A model generated the notes under the pieces. The model made no database searches. It was given only the letters and a program-made list of their open reading frames with translations, and was not told the DNA's origin. Both the position numbers and the translations under genes were made by a program. A stretch of DNA of 64,000 nt, taken from NCBI RefSeq assembly GCF_900112355.1, contig NZ_FOLM01000001.1, positions 851,276 through 915,275 on the forward strand. The letters run 5' to 3'. This stretch comes from Streptomyces aidingensis. GTDB taxonomy: Bacteria; Actinomycetota; Actinomycetes; Streptomycetales; Streptomycetaceae. This document shows, in pieces, positions 1 to 10,426 of the stretch (the first letter of the stretch is position 1; the number at the start of each line of letters is the position of its first letter).

Positions 1-1
1 C

Positions 2-571
2 ACCATCTTCTGGACCTTCGGCCTGATGGCGGCCGGCGCGGCCGGCGCGGTGCTGGTGTGGACGCTGGGCGTGCTGGACGAGTACCAGATCAACCGCTTC
101 GCCGCCTTCGCCAACCCCGAACTCGACCCGGCCGGCGCCGGCTACAACACCAACCAGGCCCGGATAGCCATCGGCTCCGGCGGCCTCACCGGCACCGGCC
201 TCTTCCAGGGCTCGCAGACCACCGGGCAGTTCGTGCCCGAGCAGCAGACCGACTTCATCTTCACCGTGGCCGGGGAGGAACTGGGCTTTGTCGGCGGCGC
301 GGGCATCATCCTGCTGATCGCCGTGCTGCTCTGGCGCGCGCTGCGGATAGCCCGCGGCGCCACCGACCTGTACAGCACCATCATCGCGGCCGGCCTGGTG
401 GCCTGGCTCGCCTTCCAGTCGTTCGAGAACATCGGCATGGCGCTGGGCATCATGCCGGTGGCCGGTATTCCGCTGCCGTTCGTCTCCTACGGCGGCACCG
501 CCATGATGGCCTCCTGGATAGCCATCGGCCTGCTGGAGTCCATCCGGATGAAACGCACCCTGTCGGCATAG
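2..571 (+). CDS. rodA: RodA/FtsW-family cell-wall polymerase, C-terminal part
   Basis: SEDS-family membrane glycosyltransferase that polymerises lipid II during cell-wall elongation. The window starts inside the gene, so only about 189 C-terminal residues are present. The family signature is clear: the periplasmic stretch GLTGTGLFQGSQTTGQFVPE followed by QTDFIFTVAGEELGF, several hydrophobic helices, and the terminal motif PFVSYGGTAM. The frame is open from base 2 and stops at a TAG. In Streptomyces this gene closes the mreBCD-pbp2-rodA (sfr) cluster, which would lie just left of the window. Assignment to RodA rather than FtsW rests on this neighbourhood memory and is less certain than the family call. 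Confidence 0.9.
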   Translation, partial: TIFWTFGLMAAGAAGAVLVWTLGVLDEYQINRFAAFANPELDPAGAGYNTNQARIAIGSGGLTGTGLFQGSQTTGQFVPEQQTDFIFTVAGEELGFVGGAGIILLIAVLLWRALRIARGATDLYSTIIAAGLVAWLAFQSFENIGMALGIMPVAGIPLPFVSYGGTAMMASWIAIGLLESIRMKRTLSA

Positions 572-603
572 CCCCGGACGCGGGCAACCGGCGCAAACCG
601 TAT

Positions 604-639
604 GGTTCCAGCCGGTTCCGGCGGGTTCCGGCAGGTTCC
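604..639 (+). repeat. four GGTTCC units at exact 10-bp spacing
   Basis: GGTTCC occurs at 604, 614, 624 and 634, so the hexamer recurs once per helical turn between rodA and the CHAD gene. The intervening tetramers are similar (agcc, ggcg, ggca). It lies about 35 bp upstream of a possible -10 hexamer TACCCT (675-680). It could be a tandem activator site; function is inferred only. Confidence 0.6.
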
Positions 640-711
640 GTCCCGGAGTGTCGCCTCAGGGCCGCCACTGCCACTACCCTCGACGGAAAGCGGCTGACGG
701 GTGAACTCACG

Positions 712-1677
712 ATGACTACCGCGACAACGACATCTGTACGCCCCGCGGCGGGCACCGCCGGGGCCACCGTTGTGGACTACGCCGGACGGCAGGCACGGGA
801 GCTGCGCGAACTGGAGCCCGAGGTCCGCCGGGACGCGCCCGACTCCGTGCACCGGATGCGGGTGGCGTGCCGCAGGCTGCGAAGCTGCTTCCGCTCCTAC
901 CGCCGGGTCCTGGACCGCACGGTCACCGCCGCCCTGGAGGGCGAGCTGATCTGGCTCGCCGGGGAGCTCAGCGGCGACCGCGACCGCGAGGTGCTGGCCG
1001 AGCGGTTCCGCGAGCGCCTCGCCGAACTGCCGCCGGAGCTGATCCGCGGCCCGGCCCGGGACCGCCTGCGCGACTACGGCTCCCCCCACGAGGAGCCGCC
1101 CGGCCCCGGGACCCCGGCCGGCCGGTCCGCCACCCGGGCCAGGGTGCTCGCCGCCCTGGACTCCGACCGCTTCCGGGACCTGCTGTCCGGACTGGACGCC
1201 CTGCTCGCCGTGCCGCCGCTGCTGCCCGCCGCCGGCCGGCGGGACCGCAAGGTGTGCGGCCGGGTGCTGGAGGCCGACGCCGACCGCTTCGACCGGCGGA
1301 TGGCGGCGGCCCGCGCCGCGCCGCCCGGACCCCTGCGCGACCACGCCCTGCACGCCGCCCGCAAGGCCGCCAAACGGGCCCGCTACTCCGCGGAGGCGGC
1401 CCGCCCGGCACTGGGCAGGACGGCCGCCCGGGCCGAGATCACCCGCTGGCGGGCCCTCCAGGATCTGCTCGGCGAGCACCAGGACAGCGTGATGGCCAGA
1501 CAAGCCCTGGTGGAACTGGCCGTGACGGCCGAGGCGGCCGGCGAGCCGTCCTTCACCTACGGCCTGCTGCACGGCCGCGAGCGAGCCCTGGCCGAGGAGT
1601 ACGAGCGCCGCCTCGCCGCCCTCCACCCCGGCCACCCGGCCGCGGACACCGAGGAGACCGGGGCCGGCGCCGGCTGA
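712..1677 (+). CDS. CHAD domain-containing protein
   Basis: A 321-residue alpha-helical CHAD protein. CHAD domains carry conserved histidines and basic residues and are known to bind inorganic polyphosphate. The N-terminal helix has the signature DSVHRMRVACRRLRSCFRSY, and a second signature is DHALHAARKAAKRARYSAEA near residues 205-225, followed by LQDLLGEHQDSVMA. There is no triphosphatase (CYTH) domain, so it is a stand-alone CHAD protein. The ATG at 712 is chosen because coding character begins there; the frame is open upstream only as a shadow of rodA. A possible -10 TACCCT lies at 675-680. It sits between rodA and the radical SAM gene, where its polyphosphate link is not explained by the neighbours. 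Confidence 0.85.
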   Translation: MTTATTTSVRPAAGTAGATVVDYAGRQARELRELEPEVRRDAPDSVHRMRVACRRLRSCFRSYRRVLDRTVTAALEGELIWLAGELSGDRDREVLAERFRERLAELPPELIRGPARDRLRDYGSPHEEPPGPGTPAGRSATRARVLAALDSDRFRDLLSGLDALLAVPPLLPAAGRRDRKVCGRVLEADADRFDRRMAAARAAPPGPLRDHALHAARKAAKRARYSAEAARPALGRTAARAEITRWRALQDLLGEHQDSVMARQALVELAVTAEAAGEPSFTYGLLHGRERALAEEYERRLAALHPGHPAADTEETGAGAG

Positions 1678-1710
1678 CCCGCCCGGAGGGCCCGCGCGGG
1701 AGAGAGCGGT

Positions 1711-1716
1711 TAGGCT
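1711..1716 (+). promoter_or_regulatory. putative -10 box TAGGCT
   Basis: TAGGCT ends 2 bp before the in-frame ATG at 1719. Transcription from it would start at about 1723, after that ATG, which supports the ATG at 1809 as the real start of the radical SAM gene. Confidence 0.4.
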
Positions 1717-1808
1717 GAATGGTCACCACCGTCACCGGTCCGGCCCGGCCATCCGCACCGGCCGACGCCGAACCGGCCCTCGCACCCCATTTCCCGGAGA
1801 CATCACCC

Positions 1809-3737
<1,929 letters not shown>

Positions 3738-3870
3738 TCCCACAGCGGTCTCACGGTGATCGCGCGGTCGCTGTGAAGCGCCGTCCGAGCGGCGGCACCA
3801 CGCTTCGCCCGGTAGGTTCGGTGGCGTCGGGTGCGGCGCGCGGTGGCGCGGGGGAGAGGACGGTCGGGAC

Positions 3871-4410
3871 ATGCCTGAGCTGAGTGAGCCGGATACCGCG
3901 GTGCACGCGTCTTTTCTGGCGGCCATGAAGGAGTTCGAGGCCGAGGGGCGCACCGGCGACGGCTCCATGATCGGCCGGGACCTCGCCACCTGGAGCGGGC
4001 GCTGGCACGAGCCCGGGGCCTTCGCCGCCTATGTGGCCGCGGTCCGCGCGGACGTGCTGGAGGAGACTCCCCGGCCGCGCGGCCATGTGCCGTGCACCAC
4101 ACTGTGGTGGACCGAGGACGGCGAATGGCTCGGCCGGCTCGCCATCCGGCACCGGCTCAACCGGCTGATGCTGGAGTTCGCCGGCCACATCGGCTACGAC
4201 GTGCGCCCCTCGGCCCGCCGCCGGGGCCACGGCACCGCCATGCTGCGCGCCGCCCTGCCGGCCGCCCACCGGATGGGCATCGAGGCCGTCCTGGTCACCT
4301 GCGACGACGACAACGACGCCTCCCGCCGGATCATCGAGCACTGCGGCGGCCGGTTCGAGGACCAGCGCGGCAAGAAGCTCCGCTACTGGATCGACACCGC
4401 CGCCGCGTAG
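3871..4410 (+). CDS. GNAT family N-acetyltransferase
   Basis: A 179-residue acetyltransferase of the GNAT fold, predicted to transfer an acetyl group from acetyl-CoA to an unknown amine. The acetyl-CoA-binding motif A is visible as GYDVRPSARRRGHGTAMLRA (the R/Q-x-x-G-x-G/A loop at about residues 108-127), followed by the typical VTCDDDNDASRRIIEHCGG segment. The GGGGAGAGGA purine run sits 10 bp before the ATG, and a TAGGTT hexamer (3813-3818) could be its -10. It separates the two radical SAM partners, so a link to their pathway is possible but not shown. Confidence 0.88.
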   Translation: MPELSEPDTAVHASFLAAMKEFEAEGRTGDGSMIGRDLATWSGRWHEPGAFAAYVAAVRADVLEETPRPRGHVPCTTLWWTEDGEWLGRLAIRHRLNRLMLEFAGHIGYDVRPSARRRGHGTAMLRAALPAAHRMGIEAVLVTCDDDNDASRRIIEHCGGRFEDQRGKKLRYWIDTAAA

Positions 4411-4545
4411 CCTGGAGAGCGGGAACCGAACAGAACACGGGATGACGCGGACCGCGCCGGAAGCCTCCGGCCGCCGCACTGTTGGACAAGGGACTGAACG
4501 ACACTGGGCAAGCGACAACCCGCGGGGCCGCCGCCCGCACCGGCG

Positions 4546-5379
4546 GTGCAGCGCATCCGGCTGCGGTACACCAAGCGCGGCCGGCTGCGGTTCACCAGCC
4601 ACCGGGACTTCCAGCGCGCCTTCGAGCGGGCGCTGCGCCGGGCCGAGGTGCCCATGGCCTACTCGGCCGGATTCACCCCGCATCCGAAGGTCAGCTACGC
4701 CAACGCCGCCCCGACCGGCACCGCCAGCGAGGCCGAGTATCTGGAGATCGCGCTGGCCGAGCCGCGCGACCCGGAGACGGTCCGGCGGCTGCTGGACGCC
4801 TCGCTGCCGCCCGGACTGGACGTGACCGAGGCGGTACAGGCGCGGACCTCCGACTTCGCGGACCGGCTGGCCGCCTCCTGCTGGGAACTCCGGCTGGACG
4901 GGGTCCGGCCGGAGGAAGCCGCGGCGGCGGTGCGGTCCTTCCTGGCCACCGAGACCGTGGAGGTGCGCCGCCAGACCAAGAAGGGCACCCGCACCTTTGA
5001 CGCCCGGGCCGCGGTGATGTCGCTGTCCGTGGCGTCCGGCGCCGGGGAGACGGCGGTCGCGGGCGGGCTTCCTGGAGGGTCCGATGGGCCGACCGACCCG
5101 GCTTGTGCGATACTGCGCCTGGTAGTGCGGCATACCACACCTGCCGTACGACCCGACGACGTCCTGTCCGGCCTTCGCTCCACTGCCGACCTGGCGCCGC
5201 CGGTCCCCGCCGCGGTGACCAGGCTGGCGCAGGGGCCGTTCGATGAGGAGACCGGCACGGTGACCGATCCGTTCGCGCCTGACCGCGACGCCGACCCGGC
5301 CGCTCCACCCACGGCCGCCGGGCAGTGGACCGCGGCGGTGTCGGAGGTCACCGGCCAGGGCCCGTCCGGCCAGCCGTGA
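4546..5379 (+). CDS. TIGR03936 / DUF2344 radical SAM-associated protein
   Basis: A 277-residue DUF2344 protein (QRIRLRYTKRGRLRFTSHRD at the N-terminus, then YSAGFTPHPKVSYANAAPTG). The family is the usual partner, often as a fused C-terminal domain, of the TIGR03960 radical SAM enzyme encoded upstream; its function is unknown. The conventional start is GTG 4546, but it has no Shine-Dalgarno sequence. The frame stays open to 4498, and CTG 4504 has AAGGGA ten bases upstream and gives the extension LGKRQPAGPPPAPA, so a CTG start is plausible (see findings). The C-terminal third is proline- and acid-rich and probably disordered. rne follows after a long gap. Confidence 0.9.
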   Translation: MQRIRLRYTKRGRLRFTSHRDFQRAFERALRRAEVPMAYSAGFTPHPKVSYANAAPTGTASEAEYLEIALAEPRDPETVRRLLDASLPPGLDVTEAVQARTSDFADRLAASCWELRLDGVRPEEAAAAVRSFLATETVEVRRQTKKGTRTFDARAAVMSLSVASGAGETAVAGGLPGGSDGPTDPACAILRLVVRHTTPAVRPDDVLSGLRSTADLAPPVPAAVTRLAQGPFDEETGTVTDPFAPDRDADPAAPPTAAGQWTAAVSEVTGQGPSGQP

Positions 5380-5795
5380 CGGGTCCGCGACGCCAGCAGT
5401 ACGGGGGTCCGAAGGGACGCTCCCGGGCTGGGAGGCGCACGCGCGTTGTCGCCCGCCGTCCGCAGGGAAGGCCGGGCGAGCGAGCGCCCGCGCCTCCTCT
5501 CCGGGAGAATCCTGAACAGGGAAGCCCCGTGGCACGCCCCCGGGCGGTGCCAGGCGGCGCGGACCGAGAAGCGCGTCCGGTCCGGGCAACGGCCTCGGCG
5601 ATGCCGTCGCGCGCCGCCGAACCGCCCGGCACCAGGGAGCCACTCGGGTCCGGCTGACGAGGCCGGCGCACCCAACAGCAGACTTTCGCCGCAGCCGGAC
5701 GAGGGAGGCCGGAACCGGCGAGTGACGAGCGACACAGACAGCCCTCGAGCGGCGCCGACCCCGGCGCCCGGGGGCGCGACGGGAGAAATGCCCGC
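5380..5795 (+). other. 416-bp non-coding leader upstream of rne
   Basis: No convincing coding frame or tRNA is seen here, and no clear -35/-10 pair. RNase E genes in other bacteria have long autoregulated 5' UTRs, so part of this may be transcribed leader. The last bases contain GGGAGA 9 bp before the rne ATG. Confidence 0.4.
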
Positions 5796-8700
5796 ATGCA
5801 CGAGCCCAACGAGTCCGCGGAAGCGGACGGCGCCGAACGCATCGAGAACGAGACCACCACGAGGAGTACCCCGAGCGACACGCTGCCGCCCCGGCGGCGG
5901 GTCGCCACCCGCCCGGCCGGCCCCCCGGCCCCGGCCGCGGCGGACGAGACACCGGCCGAGGACCTGATGCCCACCGACGAGCAGCCGCCTGCCGGTCCCG
6001 CCGGACCGGCGGAGCCTGTGCCGCCGGCCGCCGAGGAGGACGAGCCGGAAACCGGGGCCGGGGCCGGGACCGCCGCAACGGCGGGACCGGAGCCGGCGGC
6101 CTCGGCCGGCGGGGCCGGTGAGCCCGAGGCTGCCCCGGGCGGACCGCCGGCCGAGGCCGCGCCGCCGAAGCGGACGCGGCGTCGTGCGGTGCGGGTCGCG
6201 GCGGCTGCGCCGCCGGCGGCCGAGCCCGCCGAGATTGTCCTGCCGCGGGGCGCCGCCGGCACCGAGACCGCCGAGACCGCCGAGGCCGTACCCGCGGCCG
6301 GTGAGCCCGATGCCGGGGCGGCGGAGACCCCTGAGACCCCTGAGGCCGCTGAGGCGGCGCCGCCGAAGCGGACGCGGCGTCGTGCGGTGCGGGTCGCGGC
6401 GGCCGTGCCGCCGCCGGCCGAGCCGGCCGAGACCGTCCAGCCCGCCGAGTCCGGGACCGAGGCCGGGGCATCCGGACCGGCCGAGCCGGCGCCGCCGCGG
6501 AAGCGGCGCCGTGCGGCACGCGCGGCGGGTTCCGCGGAAACGGTCACCACCGAGCCCGGCGAGCCCGGCGAGCCCGCCGAGGCGGCACCGGCCGGTGAGC
6601 CGGCGGAGGCCGCCGAGCCGCGGCGGCGACGCCGGGTGGTGCGCGCCGCGAGCGCCGCGCCGGAGGCCGCCGAGCCGGCGGAGGACGAGGCCGGTGCCGC
6701 CGCGCCGAAGCGGACCCGGCGCCGCAAGGCCGGTCAGCCGGAGGAGCAGCCCGCCGAGACCGCCGAAACGGCGGAGGCGGCGGAGACTGCGGAGGCCGCG
6801 CCGCCGAAGCGGACGCGGCGTCGTGCGGTGCGCGCGGCGGCCGAGACCGAGCCCCGGACCGAGCCCCGGACCGAGACGCAGACCGAGACCGAGACGCAGC
6901 CCGGGGCCGAGATCCCCGAGCCCGTGCGCCGGCGTGCTACGCGCGAAGCGGAGGCCGCCGGGGAGGGTGAGCCCGGTCCCGCCCGGCGCACCCGCCGCCG
7001 GACGGCCCCGCCTCAGGTGCCGGCCTTCGCCGAGCCGGAGGGCGGCGCGCCCGAGGACGAGCCGGCGACCACGCCGCCCATGGCGCCGCCCGCCGCCGGC
7101 CCGCCCGCCGCGCTGTTCCAGGCGCCCGTCTTCCAGGCGCCCATGTTCCAGACGCCCGAGCGGGCCGCCGAGGAGGCCGCGCAGGCCCGCGAGGAGGAGC
7201 CCGAGCCCGGGCGCGAGCCCGAGGAGAGGGCGGCCGAGGCCGCCGAGCCGGAGGCTGCCGGGGCCGAGCCGGAAGGGGCACCGGAGGCCGGTGAGCCCGC
7301 GGCTGCCGAGGAGCAGCTGGAGCGCGGTGGCCGCCGTCGCCGCCGCGGTGGCCGTCGCCGCCGCCGCAGCGAGACCGCCGAACGCGCCGCGGAACGCTTC
7401 GCCGAGGAGGAGGCCGGGGCCGGGCGGGAAGACGGCGCCGGGCCGTCCGCCGCCGACGAGCGGCCGGAGACCGTGGAGGCCGGAGCCGCCGAGGCCGAGG
7501 CGGAGACCGAGATCGACACCGAGGACGAGGGCGAGGGCGGCTCCCGCCGCCGCCGTCGCCGTCGCCGCCGGCGGGGGGAGGCCGCGGCGGAAACCGAGCC
7601 GTCCGTGGACGACCCCGAGCGCACCGTGGTCAAGGTCCGCGAGCCCCGCCGCAAGGGCGAGGGCGCCGAGGCCCACGACGGCGTGCAGTCCATCAAGGGT
7701 TCCACCCGGCTGGAGGCCAAGAAGCAGCGCCGCCGGGAGGGCCGGGAGCAGGGTCGCCGCCGGGTCCCGATCCTCACCGAGGCCGAGTTCCTGGCCCGCC
7801 GGGAATCGGTGGAGCGGGTCATGGTCGTCCGCCAGAGCGGCGAACGGACCCAGATCGGCGTGATGGAGGACGGCGTCCTTGTCGAGCACTATGTCAACAA
7901 GGAGCAGTCGCACAGCTACGTCGGCAATGTCTACCTGGGCAAGGTGCAGAACGTACTGCCGTCCATGGAGGCCGCCTTCGTGGACATCGGCAAGGGCCGC
8001 AACGCCGTGCTCTACGCGGGCGAGGTGAACTTCGAGGCACTCGGCCTCTCCGGCGGCCCGCGCCGGATCGAAACCGCCCTGAAGTCCGGCCAGTCGGTGC
8101 TGGTGCAGGTCACCAAGGACCCGATGGGCCACAAGGGCGCCCGGCTGACCAGCCAGATCTCGCTGCCCGGCCGCTACCTGGTGTATGTGCCCGAGGGCTC
8201 GATGACCGGGATCAGCCGCAAGCTGCCGGACACCGAGCGGTCCCGGCTGAAGCAGATTCTGAAGAGGGTGGTGCCGGACGACGCGGGCGTGATCGTCCGC
8301 ACCGCGGCGGAGGGCGCCAGCGAGGAGGAGCTGACCCGCGACGTCGAGCGGCTCCAGAAGCTGTGGGAGGACATCCGGCGCAAGGCCAAGAAGGGCAATG
8401 CGCCCAGCCTGCTCTACGGCGAGCCGGACATGACCGTGCGGGTCGTCCGGGACATCTTCAACGAGGACTTCTCCAAGGTCATCGTCAGCGGCGACACCGC
8501 CTGGGAGACCGTGCACGGCTATGTCTCGCAGGTCGCGCCGGACCTGGCCGGCCGGCTCCAGCGCTGGTCCTCGGAGGTGGACGTGTTCGCCACCTACCGG
8601 ATCGACGAGCAGCTCATGAAGGCGCTGGACCGCAAGGTCTGGCTGCCCAGCGGCGGCTCCCTGGTGATCGACCGGACCGAGGCCATGGTGGTGATCGATG

Positions 8701-9851
8701 TCAACACCGGACGCTTCACCGGCCAGGGCGGCAACCTGGAGGAGACGGTCACCAGGAACAACCTGGAGGCGGCCGAGGAGATCGTGCGCCAGCTCCGGCT
8801 GCGCGACCTCGGCGGCATCATCGTGATCGACTTCATCGACATGGTGCTGGAGTCCAACCGCGAGCTGGTGCTGCGGCGGCTGCTGGAGTGCCTGGGCCGG
8901 GACCGGACCAAGCACCAGGTCGCCGAGGTCACCTCGCTGGGTCTGGTGCAGATGACCCGCAAGCGGGTGGGCCAGGGGCTGCTGGAGTCGTTCTCCGAGC
9001 CGTGCGTGCACTGCAACGGGCGCGGCGTGATCGTCCATATGGAGCAGGTGCACGCCGCGGCGCCGGCGGGCGGGAAGAAGGCCAGGAAGAAGCAGCGCCA
9101 GGCCGAACAGCGGGCCGCCGAGGAGGCCGCCGCCCAGGCCGCGGCGGAGACCGCCGGGGAGACCGCCGGGGAAGCGGTCGCCGAGGCGGCGGAGGCCGGG
9201 CCGGCGCCGGTGGAGGCGGCTGCCGAGGAGGCGGCCGAGGCCGCGCTGGAGTTCGTCCCCGACGAGGAGCTGTACAGCAGCGTGGCCGAGGCGGAGGAGA
9301 GCATCCGCCGGGGCGGGCGCCGGCGGCGCCGGGTGACCCGCAAGGTCACCGCACCGGCCGGGGCGCCGCGCGGTGGCTCGGAGCCGGCGGTGGTCGTGGT
9401 CGCCCCCGAGCCGGTGCCCGAGGCCGAGCCGGTGCCCGCCGCCGCGGCGGAGCCCGCGGCGCAGGCGGAGGACGAGCCGGCGGCACCGCGCCGCCGCCGG
9501 GTGGTGCGCCGGGTGTCGGCGCCCGCCGCCGTACCGGAGGAGACGGCCGGCGCCGAGACCGCCGGGCAGCAGCCGGAACCGGAACCGCAGCGGGACCCGG
9601 AGGCTGAGCCGGCGCAGGAGCCGGAGGCCGGGAGCGCGGCGGAGGCGCCGAAGGCGGCGCGCAAGGCGGCCAAGAAGGCCACCGCCAAGAAGGCCGCCAA
9701 GAAGACCGCCGCCAAGAAGACGGCCAAGAAGGCGGCGGCGAAGAAGAGCGCGAAGTCCGCGGCGAAGAAGGCCACCGCCAAGAAGGCCACGGCCACGGCC
9801 GCGGCCGAGCAGCAGGCGCTGCCCTCGGTCACCGCCTCCGCGGAGGACTGA
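5796..9851 (+). CDS. rne: Ribonuclease E/G family endoribonuclease
   Basis: A 1351-residue RNase E/G, the central endonuclease for mRNA decay and rRNA processing. The catalytic core lies in the middle (about residues 660-1090): an S1 domain (EHYVNKEQSHSYVGNVYLGK), the metal-binding aspartates in VVIDVNTGRFTG and IIVIDFIDM (about D968 and D1012), and the zinc-link CVHCNGRG at about 1070. As in actinobacteria the core is flanked by disordered arms. The N-terminal arm (about 650 residues) is Ala/Glu/Pro-rich with repeated basic blocks (PPKRTRRRAVR three times, plus GGRRRRRGGRRRR). The C-terminal tail is Lys/Ala-rich and histone-like (KAAKKATAKKAAKKTAAKK). Start: ATG with GGGAGA upstream. A strong hairpin terminates it before rplU. 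Confidence 0.95.
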   Translation: MHEPNESAEADGAERIENETTTRSTPSDTLPPRRRVATRPAGPPAPAAADETPAEDLMPTDEQPPAGPAGPAEPVPPAAEEDEPETGAGAGTAATAGPEPAASAGGAGEPEAAPGGPPAEAAPPKRTRRRAVRVAAAAPPAAEPAEIVLPRGAAGTETAETAEAVPAAGEPDAGAAETPETPEAAEAAPPKRTRRRAVRVAAAVPPPAEPAETVQPAESGTEAGASGPAEPAPPRKRRRAARAAGSAETVTTEPGEPGEPAEAAPAGEPAEAAEPRRRRRVVRAASAAPEAAEPAEDEAGAAAPKRTRRRKAGQPEEQPAETAETAEAAETAEAAPPKRTRRRAVRAAAETEPRTEPRTETQTETETQPGAEIPEPVRRRATREAEAAGEGEPGPARRTRRRTAPPQVPAFAEPEGGAPEDEPATTPPMAPPAAGPPAALFQAPVFQAPMFQTPERAAEEAAQAREEEPEPGREPEERAAEAAEPEAAGAEPEGAPEAGEPAAAEEQLERGGRRRRRGGRRRRRSETAERAAERFAEEEAGAGREDGAGPSAADERPETVEAGAAEAEAETEIDTEDEGEGGSRRRRRRRRRRGEAAAETEPSVDDPERTVVKVREPRRKGEGAEAHDGVQSIKGSTRLEAKKQRRREGREQGRRRVPILTEAEFLARRESVERVMVVRQSGERTQIGVMEDGVLVEHYVNKEQSHSYVGNVYLGKVQNVLPSMEAAFVDIGKGRNAVLYAGEVNFEALGLSGGPRRIETALKSGQSVLVQVTKDPMGHKGARLTSQISLPGRYLVYVPEGSMTGISRKLPDTERSRLKQILKRVVPDDAGVIVRTAAEGASEEELTRDVERLQKLWEDIRRKAKKGNAPSLLYGEPDMTVRVVRDIFNEDFSKVIVSGDTAWETVHGYVSQVAPDLAGRLQRWSSEVDVFATYRIDEQLMKALDRKVWLPSGGSLVIDRTEAMVVIDVNTGRFTGQGGNLEETVTRNNLEAAEEIVRQLRLRDLGGIIVIDFIDMVLESNRELVLRRLLECLGRDRTKHQVAEVTSLGLVQMTRKRVGQGLLESFSEPCVHCNGRGVIVHMEQVHAAAPAGGKKARKKQRQAEQRAAEEAAAQAAAETAGETAGEAVAEAAEAGPAPVEAAAEEAAEAALEFVPDEELYSSVAEAEESIRRGGRRRRRVTRKVTAPAGAPRGGSEPAVVVVAPEPVPEAEPVPAAAAEPAAQAEDEPAAPRRRRVVRRVSAPAAVPEETAGAETAGQQPEPEPQRDPEAEPAQEPEAGSAAEAPKAARKAAKKATAKKAAKKTAAKKTAKKAAAKKSAKSAAKKATAKKATATAAAEQQALPSVTASAED
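6159..6832 (+). repeat. three identical 35-bp copies inside rne
   Basis: A 35-bp segment beginning GCGCCGCCGAAGCGGACGCG is repeated exactly at 6159-6193, 6357-6391 and 6798-6832. It encodes PPKRTRRRAVR each time. Identity at the DNA level, third positions included, indicates recent duplication or gene conversion rather than only protein-level constraint. Confidence 0.8.
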
Positions 9852-9867
9852 CCAGGCAGGCCGGCAG

Positions 9868-9908
9868 GCTGGCAGGCACGGCCCGGCGCCCGGGCCGTGC
9901 CTGCCAGC
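9868..9908 (+). terminator. rne terminator hairpin
   Basis: Perfect 19-bp inverted repeat (GCTGGCAGGCACGGCCCGG and its complement) with a 3-base loop, 16 bp after the rne stop, no U-tract. This is the I-shaped type common in Streptomyces. Confidence 0.85.
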
Positions 9909-9922
9909 CCGCCGGCGCCGAT

Positions 9923-9952
9923 TTGACCAGGTCGGCAAGGCTTTCCTATTCT
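9923..9952 (+). promoter_or_regulatory. rplU-rpmA promoter
   Basis: TTGACC (9923-9928) and TATTCT (9947-9952) separated by 18 bp match the principal sigma factor (HrdB) consensus well. Transcription would start near 9959, giving a leader of about 130 nt before rplU that could carry ribosomal-protein autoregulation; no known L21 leader structure is recognised. Confidence 0.75.
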
Positions 9953-10088
9953 TGACCGTCGGCGTGTTGTCACGCTTGGCCCCGAGCACCTTCCTCCCGG
10001 CCGACGGGAGAGGGCGGGCCGTGCAGCCGGAATCCGGCCGGCCAGCCTGGCATCGGTGGCTCCGCATCGAGACGAGAGAGAGTTCCGC

Positions 10089-10412
10089 GTGTACGCGATC
10101 GTGCGCACTGGCGGCCGTCAGCAGAAGGTTGCTGTCGGCGACGTCATCGAGGTCGACCGAATGGCCAGCAGCAAGGCGGGCGACACCGTCGAGCTCTCCT
10201 GCCTGCTCGTGGTGGACGGGGAGACCGTCACCAGCGATCCGTGGGTGCTCGCCGGAGTGAAGGTCCGGGCCGAGGTCCTGGACCACTACAAGGGCGACAA
10301 GATCCGGATCCAGAAGTACAAGAACAAGACGGGCTACCGCCGCCGTATGGGGCACCGCCAGCTCCACACGCAGCTCAAGGTCACGGAGATCCCCGCTCCG
10401 GCCACGAAGTAA
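10089..10412 (+). CDS. rplU: 50S ribosomal protein L21
   Basis: A 107-residue bL21 of normal length: [20 protein letters not shown] at the N-terminus, TSDPWVLAG in the middle and the basic [14 protein letters not shown] near the C-terminus that contacts 23S rRNA. GTG 10089 is chosen over the GTG-type start at 10056 because it gives the canonical Met-Tyr-Ala-Ile-Val start and has a GAGAGAG purine run just upstream. It is cotranscribed with rpmA, 14 bp downstream. Confidence 0.96.
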   Translation: MYAIVRTGGRQQKVAVGDVIEVDRMASSKAGDTVELSCLLVVDGETVTSDPWVLAGVKVRAEVLDHYKGDKIRIQKYKNKTGYRRRMGHRQLHTQLKVTEIPAPATK

Positions 10413-10426
10413 GGGACTGAAGACAC

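Noticed and set aside
487..1635. Minus-strand open frame opposite the CHAD gene
   Set aside because: Gly/Val/Gln-rich shadow; the plus strand has recognisable CHAD signatures.
3751..6519. Minus-strand open frame of 922 codons
   Set aside because: Pro/Arg-rich shadow opposite the GNAT, DUF2344 and rne genes; no domain.
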